A DNA stretch of 64,000 nt from Flavobacterium sp. Root420 (GTDB lineage: Bacteria; Bacteroidota; Bacteroidia; Flavobacteriales; Flavobacteriaceae), in assembly GCF_001427905.1 (NCBI RefSeq), contig NZ_LMEF01000032.1, positions 62,525 to 126,524 of the forward strand, written 5' to 3'. This document shows positions 18,503 through 27,239 of this stretch, in pieces; the stretch's first letter is position 1, and every line of letters starts with the position of its first letter. The position numbers were made by a program, and so were the translations under genes. The notes under the pieces were generated by a model. It searched no databases. It was not told where the DNA came from and saw nothing but the letters and a program-made list of their open reading frames with translations.

Positions 18503-19696
18503 ATGAAAATATTACATTGCTGCTTAGCAGCTTTCTATATAGATAATTATAGCTATCAGGAAAATGTGCTGCCTAAGATGCACAAAATTCAAGGGCACGA
18601 TGTTAGAATATTAGCATCAACAGAAACTTTCATAAATAATTCTTTATTAGGGTTTACAGAATCTGGCAAGTATTATAATTCGGACGGTATTTTAGTATCA
18701 AGGGTTCCGTATGCTAAATTTTTACCGAGATTTATTATGAAAAAACTTCGTTTTTATAATTATATAAAAATAAATATAGAGGAGTTCAAGCCTGATATTA
18801 TTTTCTTACACGATTGTCAATTTTTGAGTATTAAGGAGATTGTCAAATATGCTCAAAAAAATAAAAATGTTAAAATTTTTGTTGATGGACATACAGATTT
18901 TATAAACAGTGGGACTAATTGGATTTCGAAAAATATTCTTCATAAGATCATTTATAGAAAGTGTGCAAAAATGATTGAACCTTTTACGGAAAAATTTTAC
19001 GGAGTTCTCCCAATACGAGTCGATTTTTATAGAGACGTATATAAAATCCCGGCGTCAAAAATAGATTTACTTGTTCTTGGCGCTGATCATACTCAGATTG
19101 ATATTATAAACAGAAATAAATATAGAGATACTATCATTGAAGAGTCAAAATTTGAGAAGGATGATTTTATTATTGTAACCGGTGGTAAAATTGATGAGAG
19201 GAAAAATATTCATTATTTAATGGAGGCTGTTAGTTTAATAAATAATCCCAAAATTAAATTAATTGTGTTTGGTAGTGTTACAGAGGAAATGAAAGAAAAA
19301 ATTATGTCATTTGCATCTTGTAGTAGTATTAATTATATTGGATGGATATCTGTTCAGGATTCCTATAAATATTTGCTTTCTGCTGATTTAGCGGTTTTTC
19401 CTGGTACTCATTCTGTTTTATGGGAACAAGCTGTTGGGTTAGGTGTACCGACTGTTTTTAAGCTGTGGGAAGGAATGAGACATGTTGATGTTGGCGGAAA
19501 TTGCCTATTTCTCGAAAGTGTTGACGCTATTGTTTTAAAGGAAACAATTGAGAGGATTTTTAATGACCAAACTCTTTATGATAAAATGAAAGATGTTGCA
19601 ATAAATCATGGAATTAATAAATTTTCTTATTTTGAAATAGCTAAGAAAGCAATAGCTCCTAACTATTTCTATTCTAATACTACAAATCAAATTTAA
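18503..19696 (+). CDS. Glycosyltransferase, GT-B fold (GT4-like)
   Basis: Retaining GT-B-type transferase (397 aa). The C-terminal domain shows the expected order: VTGGKIDERKNIHYLMEAVSLI, then IVFGS, then YIGWISVQDSYKYLLSADLAVFPGTHSVLWEQAVGLGVPTV, a GT4-style donor site with the E-x7-E region modified. It is one of only two transferases, besides the initiating enzyme, within the Wzx/Wzy block. The sugar it adds cannot be read from sequence; rhamnose or a HexNAcA are candidates given the precursors made nearby. A 57 bp gap with a 10 bp inverted repeat follows. Confidence 0.86.
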   Translation: MKILHCCLAAFYIDNYSYQENVLPKMHKIQGHDVRILASTETFINNSLLGFTESGKYYNSDGILVSRVPYAKFLPRFIMKKLRFYNYIKINIEEFKPDIIFLHDCQFLSIKEIVKYAQKNKNVKIFVDGHTDFINSGTNWISKNILHKIIYRKCAKMIEPFTEKFYGVLPIRVDFYRDVYKIPASKIDLLVLGADHTQIDIINRNKYRDTIIEESKFEKDDFIIVTGGKIDERKNIHYLMEAVSLINNPKIKLIVFGSVTEEMKEKIMSFASCSSINYIGWISVQDSYKYLLSADLAVFPGTHSVLWEQAVGLGVPTVFKLWEGMRHVDVGGNCLFLESVDAIVLKETIERIFNDQTLYDKMKDVAINHGINKFSYFEIAKKAIAPNYFYSNTTNQI

Positions 19697-19701
19697 ACAG
19701 T

Positions 19702-19727
19702 ATTAATTACTTATATGAGTAATTAAT
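19702..19727. repeat. Perfect 10 bp inverted repeat (AT-only hairpin)
   Basis: ATTAATTACT (19702-19711), a 6 nt loop, then AGTAATTAAT (19718-19727), in the 57 bp gap between the GT gene and wbuX. The stem has only two G-C pairs and no T-run follows, so it is not a normal intrinsic terminator. It may be an operator palindrome or an mRNA-processing/stability hairpin, or chance in AT-rich DNA. Confidence 0.4.
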
Positions 19728-19753
19728 TTAATATTATATAAATAAACTATATC

Positions 19754-20896
19754 ATGAAGCAAAAAACATATCAAATTTGCACAAAAACAATTATGGATAC
19801 TTCAGATCCTAGTATTATTTTTGATGAAAATGGAGTGTCAGATTATTATCATAATTTTCATAACAATATGTTGCCTAATTGGCATCCAGATGAGCGAGGG
19901 CATATTGAGTTAATGAAAATGGCTGAAAAAATTAAAAAAGAAGGAAAAGGAAAGGACTTTGATTGTATTATCGGATTAAGTGGTGGTTTGGATAGTTCTT
20001 ATGTTGCGTATCTTGCAAAAGAAGTTATGGGTTTAAGACCATTGTTATTTCACGTGGATGCTGGATGGAACACAAGACAAGCAGTTAGTAATATTGAAAA
20101 ATTGGTTAATGGTTTAGGTTTAGATTTATATACTGAAGTAATTAACTGGGAGGAAATGAAAGATTTGCATGTAGCATTATTAAAATCTCAAATTGCCGAT
20201 CAGGATTTACCTCAAGATTACGCTTTTTTTTCGTCTCTATACAAGTTTGCTAGAAAAAATAAGATAAAATATGTAGTTACAGGGTCTAATATATCAACTG
20301 AATGTTGTAGAGAACCAAGAGAATGGGGGGGGTCTATTGGTATCGATACGACTTTAATTAAAGATATACATTCTAAATTTGGATCCAAGCCGTTAAAAAC
20401 TTTTCCACTTGTGGACGTATTAACATATAAGATATTTTACCGTTACTTTCTTGGTATGCAGGTTTTTAAGCCTTTGGATTTATATCCTTTTTATAAAGAT
20501 GATGCAGAAAAACTATTATTTGAAAAATTTGGATGGGAAAAATTTCAACATAAACACCATGAATCTCGTTTTACGAGATTTTATGAAGATTACTGGATGC
20601 CAAGAAAATTTGGTTATGAAAAAAGAAGAGCACATTTTTCGAGTTTGATTTTAACTAATCAAATGACAAGAGATGAGGCGCTGGAAAGAATTTCAAAGCC
20701 GGAATTGGACGAGTTTACTTTGAAGCAAGAATTTGAATATGTTGCTCACAAATTAGATTTAACAGTTGATCAATTGCAGGAGATTTTTGAAGGCGAAAAT
20801 AAAACTTTCAAGGATTATAAAAACAAACAACATATAGTAAATATGGGTGCAGTTATTATGACTAAGCTTGGTTTGGAAAAAAGACTATTTAGATGA
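19754..20896 (+). CDS. wbuX: N-acetyl sugar amidotransferase (WbuX/LfnA/WbpG family)
   Basis: PP-loop ATP-pyrophosphatase that, with ammonia from the HisH/HisF-like partners, turns an N-acetyl group of a nucleotide sugar into an acetamidino group. The ATP motif SGGLDSS is at residues 76-82, preceded by IIGL, with the family block VDAGWNTRQAVSNIEKL after it. The N-terminus keeps the usual MDTSDP...FDENGV spacing but has few of the cysteines I expect in that region of the family. Immediate neighbours are wbuY, wbuZ, fnlA, fnlB, fnlC and wbuB, the order described for E. coli O145. The substrate is therefore most likely UDP-L-FucNAc, giving L-FucNAm. The P. aeruginosa WbpG substrate (a ManNAc3NAcA) is less likely because its pathway genes are absent. 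Confidence 0.9.
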   Translation: MKQKTYQICTKTIMDTSDPSIIFDENGVSDYYHNFHNNMLPNWHPDERGHIELMKMAEKIKKEGKGKDFDCIIGLSGGLDSSYVAYLAKEVMGLRPLLFHVDAGWNTRQAVSNIEKLVNGLGLDLYTEVINWEEMKDLHVALLKSQIADQDLPQDYAFFSSLYKFARKNKIKYVVTGSNISTECCREPREWGGSIGIDTTLIKDIHSKFGSKPLKTFPLVDVLTYKIFYRYFLGMQVFKPLDLYPFYKDDAEKLLFEKFGWEKFQHKHHESRFTRFYEDYWMPRKFGYEKRRAHFSSLILTNQMTRDEALERISKPELDEFTLKQEFEYVAHKLDLTVDQLQEIFEGENKTFKDYKNKQHIVNMGAVIMTKLGLEKRLFR

Positions 20897-21507
20897 TAAC
20901 GATAATAGATTATGGTGTCGGTAATATTAATGCGTTTGTTAACGTATATAAAAGAGTGAATGTACCAACGAAAATCGCCAAAACAGCCGCTGATTTAGAA
21001 GACGCTCAAAAAATAATTTTACCAGGCGTCGGTCATTTTGATCATGCAATGGATGAATTAATTAAATCTGGGATGCTTGATAAGTTAAATGAGCTGGTTT
21101 TGATTAAAAAAATCCCTGTAATTGGTATTTGTGTGGGTATGCAAATGATGGCAAATTCAAGTGATGAAGGTACTTCAGAAGGACTAAAGTGGATTAACGC
21201 TACAGTTAAAAAGTTTGATGAATCAAAAATAAAGCAAGTTACCAGATTACCGCATATGGGGTGGAATGATGTCGAGCCTATCTCAGCTAATCCACTTTTT
21301 GAGGGCTTAGAAAAAGATGCTTTATTTTACTTCTTACATTCATATTATTTTCATTGTAATGATAGAAGTGATATTTTGGCGACTTCTGAGTACGGTGGTC
21401 AATTTACATGTGCAACAAATCATGATAATGTTTATGGAATTCAATTTCATCCTGAAAAAAGTCACAGTTTTGGAGAAACCTTATTACATAATTTTGCAAA
21501 ATTATAA
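20893..21507 (+). CDS. wbuY: HisH-like glutamine amidotransferase subunit (WbuY)
   Basis: Class I glutaminase of 204 aa that releases ammonia from glutamine. The catalytic triad is visible: Cys80 in GICVGMQMM, and His186/Glu188 in QFHPEKS. It overlaps wbuX by 4 bp (ATGA) and precedes the HisF-like gene by 2 bp. No other histidine-biosynthesis gene is present, and the same trio (amidotransferase, HisH, HisF) is known from acetamidino-sugar loci. I therefore assign it to sugar amidination rather than histidine synthesis. Confidence 0.9.
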   Translation: MITIIDYGVGNINAFVNVYKRVNVPTKIAKTAADLEDAQKIILPGVGHFDHAMDELIKSGMLDKLNELVLIKKIPVIGICVGMQMMANSSDEGTSEGLKWINATVKKFDESKIKQVTRLPHMGWNDVEPISANPLFEGLEKDALFYFLHSYYFHCNDRSDILATSEYGGQFTCATNHDNVYGIQFHPEKSHSFGETLLHNFAKL

Positions 21508-21509
21508 AC

Positions 21510-22280
21510 ATGCTTAGACCAAGAATAATTCCAAGTTTATTAATTCATGAAAATGGTTTAGTTAAAACTGTAAATTTTAAAAATCCGAAATATGTTGGTG
21601 ACCCAATCAATGCAGTAAAGATATTCAACGAAAAAGAAGTCGATGAATTAGCTGTTTTTGATATAGATGCGACTGTGAAAGGTTTAGAACCAAATTACAG
21701 TTTAATTGAACGGTTAGCAAATCAATCTATGATGCCGTTATGCTATGGAGGTGGTGTTAAAAACATCGAACAAGCTCAGCGCATTTTTAGTTTAGGTATC
21801 GAGAAAATTGCATTAAGTTCTGCAGTATTGGAAAACCCCAAATTAATTACAAGTATAGCGGACCGGGTAGGAGCTCAAAGTGTTATTGTAGTTTTAGATG
21901 TCAAAAAAAAATTGCTTGGAGGTTACGAGGTATATACACATAATGGTAAAAAAGCTACAGGAATTAATCCATTTAAATTTGTAGAAGAGGCTCAGAAATT
22001 AGGAGCAGGTGAAATTGTTATAAATTCAATTGACAAAGATGGTCTTATGAAGGGATACGATCTAGATTTAATAGACAAAGTTAGAGAGAAGATTACTTTA
22101 CCAATGACAGTTTTAGGCGGCGCTGGCTCTTTAGAAGATATTGAAAAGGTTATTGACAAACATGGAGTAATAGGTGTCGCGGCAGGAAGCTTATTTGTAT
22201 TTAAAGGTCCGTATAAAGCAGTTTTGATAAATTATCCATCACAAAAAGAAAAGAACAAGATTTTCAAAATAAATCAATAA
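21510..22280 (+). CDS. wbuZ: HisF-like ammonia-channel subunit (WbuZ)
   Basis: TIM-barrel HisF homologue of 256 aa, partner of the WbuY glutaminase. The scaffold is clear (VYTHNGKKATGINPFKFVEEAQKLGAGEIVINSIDKDG). HisF enzymes need an Asp at position 11 in the first strand (IPCLD) for cyclase chemistry; here the strand reads RIIPSLLI with Leu11. The second catalytic Asp region (VVLDVKK) keeps its Asp. Loss of the first Asp fits a protein that only passes ammonia to WbuX and does not make imidazole glycerol phosphate. It touches fnlA by one base. Confidence 0.9.
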   Translation: MLRPRIIPSLLIHENGLVKTVNFKNPKYVGDPINAVKIFNEKEVDELAVFDIDATVKGLEPNYSLIERLANQSMMPLCYGGGVKNIEQAQRIFSLGIEKIALSSAVLENPKLITSIADRVGAQSVIVVLDVKKKLLGGYEVYTHNGKKATGINPFKFVEEAQKLGAGEIVINSIDKDGLMKGYDLDLIDKVREKITLPMTVLGGAGSLEDIEKVIDKHGVIGVAAGSLFVFKGPYKAVLINYPSQKEKNKIFKINQ

Positions 22281-23314
22281 TGAAAATACAAAATAAAATT
22301 CTTCTTATAACAGGAGGAACTGGCTCTTTTGGGCATGCAGTATTAAATCGTTTTTTACATACCGATCATTTTAAAGAAATTAGGATTTTTTCTCGTGATG
22401 AGAAGAAACAAGATGATATGCGAAATCAATTGAAAAATGATAAACTTAAATTTTACATAGGTGATGTAAGAGATTATAATAGTGTGGAGCGTGCAATGCG
22501 TGGTGTAGATTATGTATTTCATGCTGCAGCATTAAAACAAGTTCCTTCGTGTGAGTTTTTTCCTTTGGAAGCAACGAAAACGAATGTTTTTGGAACCCAA
22601 AATGTAATTGATGCTGCTGGAATTAACAAAGTAAAAAGAGTTATTTGTTTAAGTACTGACAAAGCTGCATATCCCATTAATGCAATGGGGATTTCAAAAG
22701 CCTTAATGGAAAAAGTAGCTGTAGCTGCTTCTAGAAATTTGACTGACACTACAGTTTGCCTAACTCGTTATGGGAATGTTATGGCTTCTAGAGGATCAGT
22801 AATCCCTTTGTTTTTAAAGCAAATTAAAGAAAATAATCCAATTACTATTACAGATCCAAATATGACTCGTTTCTTAATGTCATTAGATGAGGCAGTAGAA
22901 TTAGTTTTATTTGCTTTTGAAAATGGTAATCCAGGTGATTTATTTGTAAATAAAGCACCAGCAGGAACTATTGGTGATCTTGCACAAGCTCTAAAAGAAC
23001 TTTGTAATGCAAGTAATGAAATAAAAATTATTGGAACGCGTCATGGCGAAAAACTTTACGAGACACTTTGTACTCGTGAAGAAATGGTTAAAGCTGAAGA
23101 TATGGGGGATTTCTATCGTATTCCTGCTGATAACCGTGATTTGAATTATGCACAATATTTTTCTGAAGGGGAAGAAGATATTTCTTTAATTGAGGATTAT
23201 CATTCACACAATACTGAACAACAAGGTGTAGAAGGTATGAAGAAATTATTATCAACATTACCATTAATTCGAAAAGAAGTTTTTGGCGAAGATGTAGTTC
23301 AAATGCCTGGATAA
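22280..23314 (+). CDS. fnlA: UDP-GlcNAc 4,6-dehydratase/5-epimerase (FnlA/CapE/WbjB)
   Basis: First enzyme of UDP-L-FucNAc synthesis, a 4,6-dehydratase that also inverts C5. The NADP-binding motif GGTGSFGHAVLNRF is at about residues 11-24. The signature FSRDEKKQDDMRNQL is specific to the CapE/FlaA1 group. In the active site the usual Tyr is replaced by Met (M136-x3-K140 in INAMGISK), as known for CapE-type enzymes. At 344 aa it is full length. It precedes a small cupin gene and fnlB. Confidence 0.93.
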   Translation: MKIQNKILLITGGTGSFGHAVLNRFLHTDHFKEIRIFSRDEKKQDDMRNQLKNDKLKFYIGDVRDYNSVERAMRGVDYVFHAAALKQVPSCEFFPLEATKTNVFGTQNVIDAAGINKVKRVICLSTDKAAYPINAMGISKALMEKVAVAASRNLTDTTVCLTRYGNVMASRGSVIPLFLKQIKENNPITITDPNMTRFLMSLDEAVELVLFAFENGNPGDLFVNKAPAGTIGDLAQALKELCNASNEIKIIGTRHGEKLYETLCTREEMVKAEDMGDFYRIPADNRDLNYAQYFSEGEEDISLIEDYHSHNTEQQGVEGMKKLLSTLPLIRKEVFGEDVVQMPG

Positions 23315-23322
23315 AATACTAT

Positions 23323-23739
23323 ATGGAACCTAAATTAATTTCAGGTAATTGCCACTCCGATCACCGCGGACTTTTGTTTTATAATAATGAATTTAACTCT
23401 TCAGTTGTTAAAAGAATTTATATAATTCAAAATAAAAGCAATGATTTAATTAGAGGCTGGCAAGGTCATAAAATTGAGCAAAGATGGTTTTCTGCTATCT
23501 GTGGACAATTTAAAATTCAATTAATTAAAATAGATGATTGGGAGAATCCGTCTAAAAGTTTAGAGATAAAAACTTTTTTAATTGATTCTGAAAAGTTAAA
23601 TATACTTCATGTCCCTCAAGGATATATAAGTAGTATTCAATCTTTAGAATCAGACTCTAAATTATTAGTAATGGCGGATTATTTATTAAGTGAAAATAAA
23701 GATGAATATCGTTACGATATTGATTATTTTAAAATTTAA
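23323..23739 (+). CDS. WxcM/FdtA-like cupin protein inserted in the fnl cassette
   Basis: A 138 aa single-cupin protein of the WxcM-like / sugar 3,4-ketoisomerase superfamily. The key segment reads RGWQGHKIEQRWFSAICGQ. FdtA-type isomerases have RG-x-H-x-H-K at this place, so the first of the two active-site His is Gln here and the second is kept. It lies between fnlA and fnlB with 8 bp gaps on both sides, so it is probably co-translated with them. It could be an isomerase of a 4-keto intermediate, or a helper that has lost catalysis. I cannot assign a reaction. Confidence 0.7.
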   Translation: MEPKLISGNCHSDHRGLLFYNNEFNSSVVKRIYIIQNKSNDLIRGWQGHKIEQRWFSAICGQFKIQLIKIDDWENPSKSLEIKTFLIDSEKLNILHVPQGYISSIQSLESDSKLLVMADYLLSENKDEYRYDIDYFKI

Positions 23740-23747
23740 AATCAAAT

Positions 23748-24866
23748 ATGTTAAAAATAGGAGTTACTGGTCAGGCAGGGTTTGTTGGTACACATTTATA
23801 TAATACACTTGGATTGTATAACGAAGAATTTGATAGAATTGATTTTCAAAAGGAATATTTTGAAGATGAATATAAATTAAATGATTTTGTGGCACAATGC
23901 GATGTAATTGTTCATTTAGCAGCTATGAATCGTCATAATGATCCCCAGGTTATTTATGATACTAATCTTAGTTTAGTTCAAAAATTAGTCAATTCCCTTA
24001 AGTCAACAAATAGTAAAGCTCATGTTCTTTTTTCTTCATCAACTCAGGAAGAAAGAGATAATTTGTACGGAAAATCTAAGAAAGCAGGAAGAGAATTGAT
24101 GATTGATTGGGTAAAGAGTTCAGAAGGAAAATTTACCGGAATGATTATTCCTAATGTTTTTGGACCTTTCGGGCATCCAAATTACAATTCAGTCATAGCT
24201 ACTTTTTGCCACAAATTATCACATAATGAAACACCTGCTATTGATGTAGATGGTGATTTAAAATTAATTTATGTTGGAGAATTAGTTGATGCTATTCTTT
24301 CTGAAATTAGAAGTAAAAAAGGGGGACATGAAATAGTAGTACAGCATACTTCTGAATCTAAAGTTTCTCAGATTTTGAGTTTGTTAGAAAAATACAAATC
24401 AGAATATCAGGAGAAAGGAGTGATACCAAATATAGATAATACATTTGAATTGAATTTATTCAATACTTTTCGTTGCTATATGGACATAAAAAATCACTTT
24501 CCAGTAAAATTTGTAGAACATACTGATCCGAGAGGATCTTTTGTAGAAATTATTCGATTGGGAGTTGGCGGGCAAGTTTCTTTTTCAACAACTGTTCCCG
24601 GAATTACAAGGGGAAATCATTATCATACAAGAAAAATTGAACGTTTTGCAGTAATTAAAGGGAAAGCTTTAATTCAATTACGTCGTATTGGTACTGATGA
24701 AGTATTGGATTTTTATTTGGATGGAAATGAACCAGCATATGTAGATATGCCTATTTGGTTCACTCATAATATAAAAAATATCGGTGGTGAAATTTTGTAT
24801 ACCAATTTTTGGATTAATGAATTTTATGATCCTAATGATCCGGATACATATTTTGAGAATGTATAA
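23748..24866 (+). CDS. fnlB: SDR reductase-cupin fusion FnlB/CapF/WbjC
   Basis: Second step toward UDP-L-FucNAc: C3 epimerisation by the C-terminal cupin, then C4 reduction by the N-terminal SDR domain. The N-terminal part has TGQAGFVGTHLY at about residues 6-17 and YGKSKKAG (Tyr-x3-Lys) near 107. The cupin half, from about residue 250, contains GNHYHTRKIERFAVIKGKALIQLRRIG with metal-binding His. The 372 aa two-domain layout is that of CapF. A 48 bp gap separates it from fnlC. Confidence 0.93.
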   Translation: MLKIGVTGQAGFVGTHLYNTLGLYNEEFDRIDFQKEYFEDEYKLNDFVAQCDVIVHLAAMNRHNDPQVIYDTNLSLVQKLVNSLKSTNSKAHVLFSSSTQEERDNLYGKSKKAGRELMIDWVKSSEGKFTGMIIPNVFGPFGHPNYNSVIATFCHKLSHNETPAIDVDGDLKLIYVGELVDAILSEIRSKKGGHEIVVQHTSESKVSQILSLLEKYKSEYQEKGVIPNIDNTFELNLFNTFRCYMDIKNHFPVKFVEHTDPRGSFVEIIRLGVGGQVSFSTTVPGITRGNHYHTRKIERFAVIKGKALIQLRRIGTDEVLDFYLDGNEPAYVDMPIWFTHNIKNIGGEILYTNFWINEFYDPNDPDTYFENV

Positions 24867-24914
24867 TATTGACTTAAGTTAAGCCATTTTTTTTAGGTAA
24901 AAGAAAATATAAAA

Positions 24915-26054
24915 ATGAAAACACAATTAAAAGTAATGACCGTGGTTGGTACACGACCAGAAATTATACGATTATCAAGAGTGATGGCTGCTTTAGACGC
25001 CTCTGAAGCAATTGAACATATAATTGTTCACACAGGTCAAAATTACGACTATGAATTAAACCAAATATTTTTTGATGATTTGGGGATTCGTAAACCAAAT
25101 TTTTTCCTGAACGCAGCTGGTGCTACTGCTACAGAAACAGTTGGTCAGATTTTAATTAAAATAGATCCTTTATTGGAGTCAGAAAAACCAGATGCTTTCC
25201 TAGTTTTAGGAGATACAAATAGTTGCTTGTGTGCTATTCCAGCCAAAAAAAGACATATTCCAATTTTTCATATGGAAGCAGGAAACCGTTGTTTTGATCA
25301 AAGAGTTCCGGAAGAAACAAATCGAAAAATTGTTGATCATGTTTCTGATGTAAATTTGACTTATAGTGATATTGCGCGTGAGTATTTACTGCGTGAAGGA
25401 TTGCCAGCGGATAGAATCATTAAAACTGGTTCTCCAATGTTTGAAGTATTGAATCATTATTTGCCTGAAATTAAAGCTTCTACTATTTTAAGTAAACTCA
25501 ATTTAGAAGAAAATAAATATTTTGTTGTTTCAGCACATCGAGAAGAAAATATCAATAGTGACAAAAACTTTAATGGTTTAATGAAGACACTTAATTTGAT
25601 TGCCGAAAAATATGGCTATCCTATTATTGTGAGTACACACCCAAGAACCCAAAAGATGATTGATTCTAAACAAATTGCGATGCGTTCCGAAGTGCAATTC
25701 CTGAAGCCAATGGGATTTAATGATTACAATGCATTGCAAATGAAGTCGTATGCTGTTTTGTCAGATAGTGGTACTATTTCTGAAGAATCTTCTACATTAA
25801 ATTTTCCTGCCTTAAATATTAGAGATGCTCACGAACGTCCGGAAGCTATGGAAGAAACATCGGTTATGATGGTTGGTTTGAATCCAGAAAGAATTATGCA
25901 GGGATTAACTGAATTAAAAACGCAAAAAAGAGGGGTTGAGCGTAATTTTAGGCCAGTAGCTGATTATTCTATGCCGAATGTATCACAAAAAATGGTTAGA
26001 ATTATCTTGAGTTATACCGATTATATTAAAAGAGTGGTTTGGAGCGAGATATAA
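24915..26054 (+). CDS. fnlC: UDP-sugar 2-epimerase FnlC/CapG/WbjD
   Basis: Last step to UDP-L-FucNAc, epimerising C2. It is a member of the non-hydrolysing UDP-GlcNAc 2-epimerase family (379 aa). Motifs include VVGTRPEIIRLSRVM at the N-terminus, HTGQNYDYELNQIFFDDLGI, and SDSGTISEESSTLNFPAL with the UDP-binding Ser/Glu. HTGQNYDYELNQ and RVPEETNRKIVDHVSDVN are features of the CapG/WbjD subgroup rather than of WecB; the WecB-type copy is at 53002. Confidence 0.93.
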   Translation: MKTQLKVMTVVGTRPEIIRLSRVMAALDASEAIEHIIVHTGQNYDYELNQIFFDDLGIRKPNFFLNAAGATATETVGQILIKIDPLLESEKPDAFLVLGDTNSCLCAIPAKKRHIPIFHMEAGNRCFDQRVPEETNRKIVDHVSDVNLTYSDIAREYLLREGLPADRIIKTGSPMFEVLNHYLPEIKASTILSKLNLEENKYFVVSAHREENINSDKNFNGLMKTLNLIAEKYGYPIIVSTHPRTQKMIDSKQIAMRSEVQFLKPMGFNDYNALQMKSYAVLSDSGTISEESSTLNFPALNIRDAHERPEAMEETSVMMVGLNPERIMQGLTELKTQKRGVERNFRPVADYSMPNVSQKMVRIILSYTDYIKRVVWSEI

Positions 26055-26065
26055 AAAATAAAAAA

Positions 26066-27238
26066 ATGGTTTGGATTATTTCGGAACTGTTTTATCCTGA
26101 TCAAGTTTCAACAGCTCAAATATTGACAGATGTAGCAAAAAAAATTGCTAAAGAACAAAAAGTTAGTGTTTTGGCAGGGCCAATTGGATATGAAAAAAGC
26201 TATCATACTAATGATAGTGGATTAAATGAAAATATCATGGTCCATAGAGTTTCACTTCCTGAATTTGATAAAAATAATTTATTAGAAAGGGTTTTGAAAC
26301 TTCTTTTGTTAACTTTTAAAATGAGTTTCTTTATATTGTTTAATGTTAAAAAAGGAGATAGAGTTATACAAGTAACAAATCCAATTTTTTTAATTTTAAC
26401 AACATCATTAATTAAGAAAATAAAAAGATTTAATCTAGAAATTCTCGTTCATGATGTATATCCGGAAAATTTAGTTCCAGCGGGTATGCTTACTGAAAAT
26501 AGTTTAAAATTTAAATTCATTTCAAAGTTGTTTAATTATTCATTTAAACAGGCTGACAGACTAATAGTTTTGGGTGAGGACATGAAACAATTGTTGATCT
26601 CTAAAACAAATAATAAAGTAAAGAAAATTGACATTATACCAAATTGGGCGGATGATGATATTCAACCAATTGCAGATTTTGATAAGTCAGGTTATTTAAA
26701 TGAAAATGTTAAAGATAAAATAGTAATTGGATTTGCTGGAAATTTGGGAAGAGTTCAGGGGATTGTTGAATTTATTACTGTTTTTAAAAAATCAGAAAAT
26801 CCCAATTTAGTATTAACAATAATTGGAGATGGAGCACTTAAAGATGAAATTAGCGATTTGATTTCAAAGGAAAACATTAGTAATGTTTATTTATTGGGGT
26901 CAAGACCTAGAAATGAACAATTAAAATTTCTTAATTCTTGCGATATTGGACTGATAACTTTAAAAAAAGGAATGAAAGGATTAGGAGTTCCTTCTAAAAC
27001 GTATAATTTAATGGCCTCAGGAAAACCAATTTTGTTTATAGGGGATATTGATTCTGAAATTGACAATTACATTAAGAAATATAATTGTGGATGGTCATTT
27101 GAATGGGATGAACAAAGCATGATTGATTTCTTTAATAGATTAACACTTGATAATAAAGAAATAGTTGCTAAAGGATTAAACTCATTTAATACTTGTAATG
27201 ATTTATTTTTAAAAGAAATAATTTTAAATAAGTTTTGA
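26066..27238 (+). CDS. wbuB: GT4 glycosyltransferase, WbuB-like (FucNAc/FucNAm transferase)
   Basis: Retaining GT-B transferase (390 aa from the chosen start). It begins MVWIISELFYPDQVSTAQIL, the hallmark start of WbuB-type enzymes. The C-terminal domain has GFAGNLGRVQG, then IIGDGALKDEI, then YLLGSRPRNEQLKFLNSCDIGLITLKKGMKGLGVPSKTYNLMASGKPIL. The frame is open back to a TTG at 26039 overlapping fnlC. I prefer ATG 26066, eleven bases after the fnlC stop, because family similarity starts there. WbuB follows fnlC in E. coli FucNAc loci, so the likely donor here is UDP-L-FucNAm or FucNAc. Confidence 0.88.
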   Translation: MVWIISELFYPDQVSTAQILTDVAKKIAKEQKVSVLAGPIGYEKSYHTNDSGLNENIMVHRVSLPEFDKNNLLERVLKLLLLTFKMSFFILFNVKKGDRVIQVTNPIFLILTTSLIKKIKRFNLEILVHDVYPENLVPAGMLTENSLKFKFISKLFNYSFKQADRLIVLGEDMKQLLISKTNNKVKKIDIIPNWADDDIQPIADFDKSGYLNENVKDKIVIGFAGNLGRVQGIVEFITVFKKSENPNLVLTIIGDGALKDEISDLISKENISNVYLLGSRPRNEQLKFLNSCDIGLITLKKGMKGLGVPSKTYNLMASGKPILFIGDIDSEIDNYIKKYNCGWSFEWDEQSMIDFFNRLTLDNKEIVAKGLNSFNTCNDLFLKEIILNKF

Positions 27239-27239
27239 T

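Noticed and set aside
20893..22280. hisH and hisF as part of a histidine operon
   Set aside because: No other his gene is present, the HisF-like protein lacks Asp11, and the pair is translationally linked to an N-acetyl sugar amidotransferase and the FucNAc genes.
26039..26065. TTG start nine codons upstream for the WbuB-like gene
   Set aside because: It overlaps the fnlC end, and WbuB-type proteins start at MVWIISELFYPDQ, i.e. ATG 26066.
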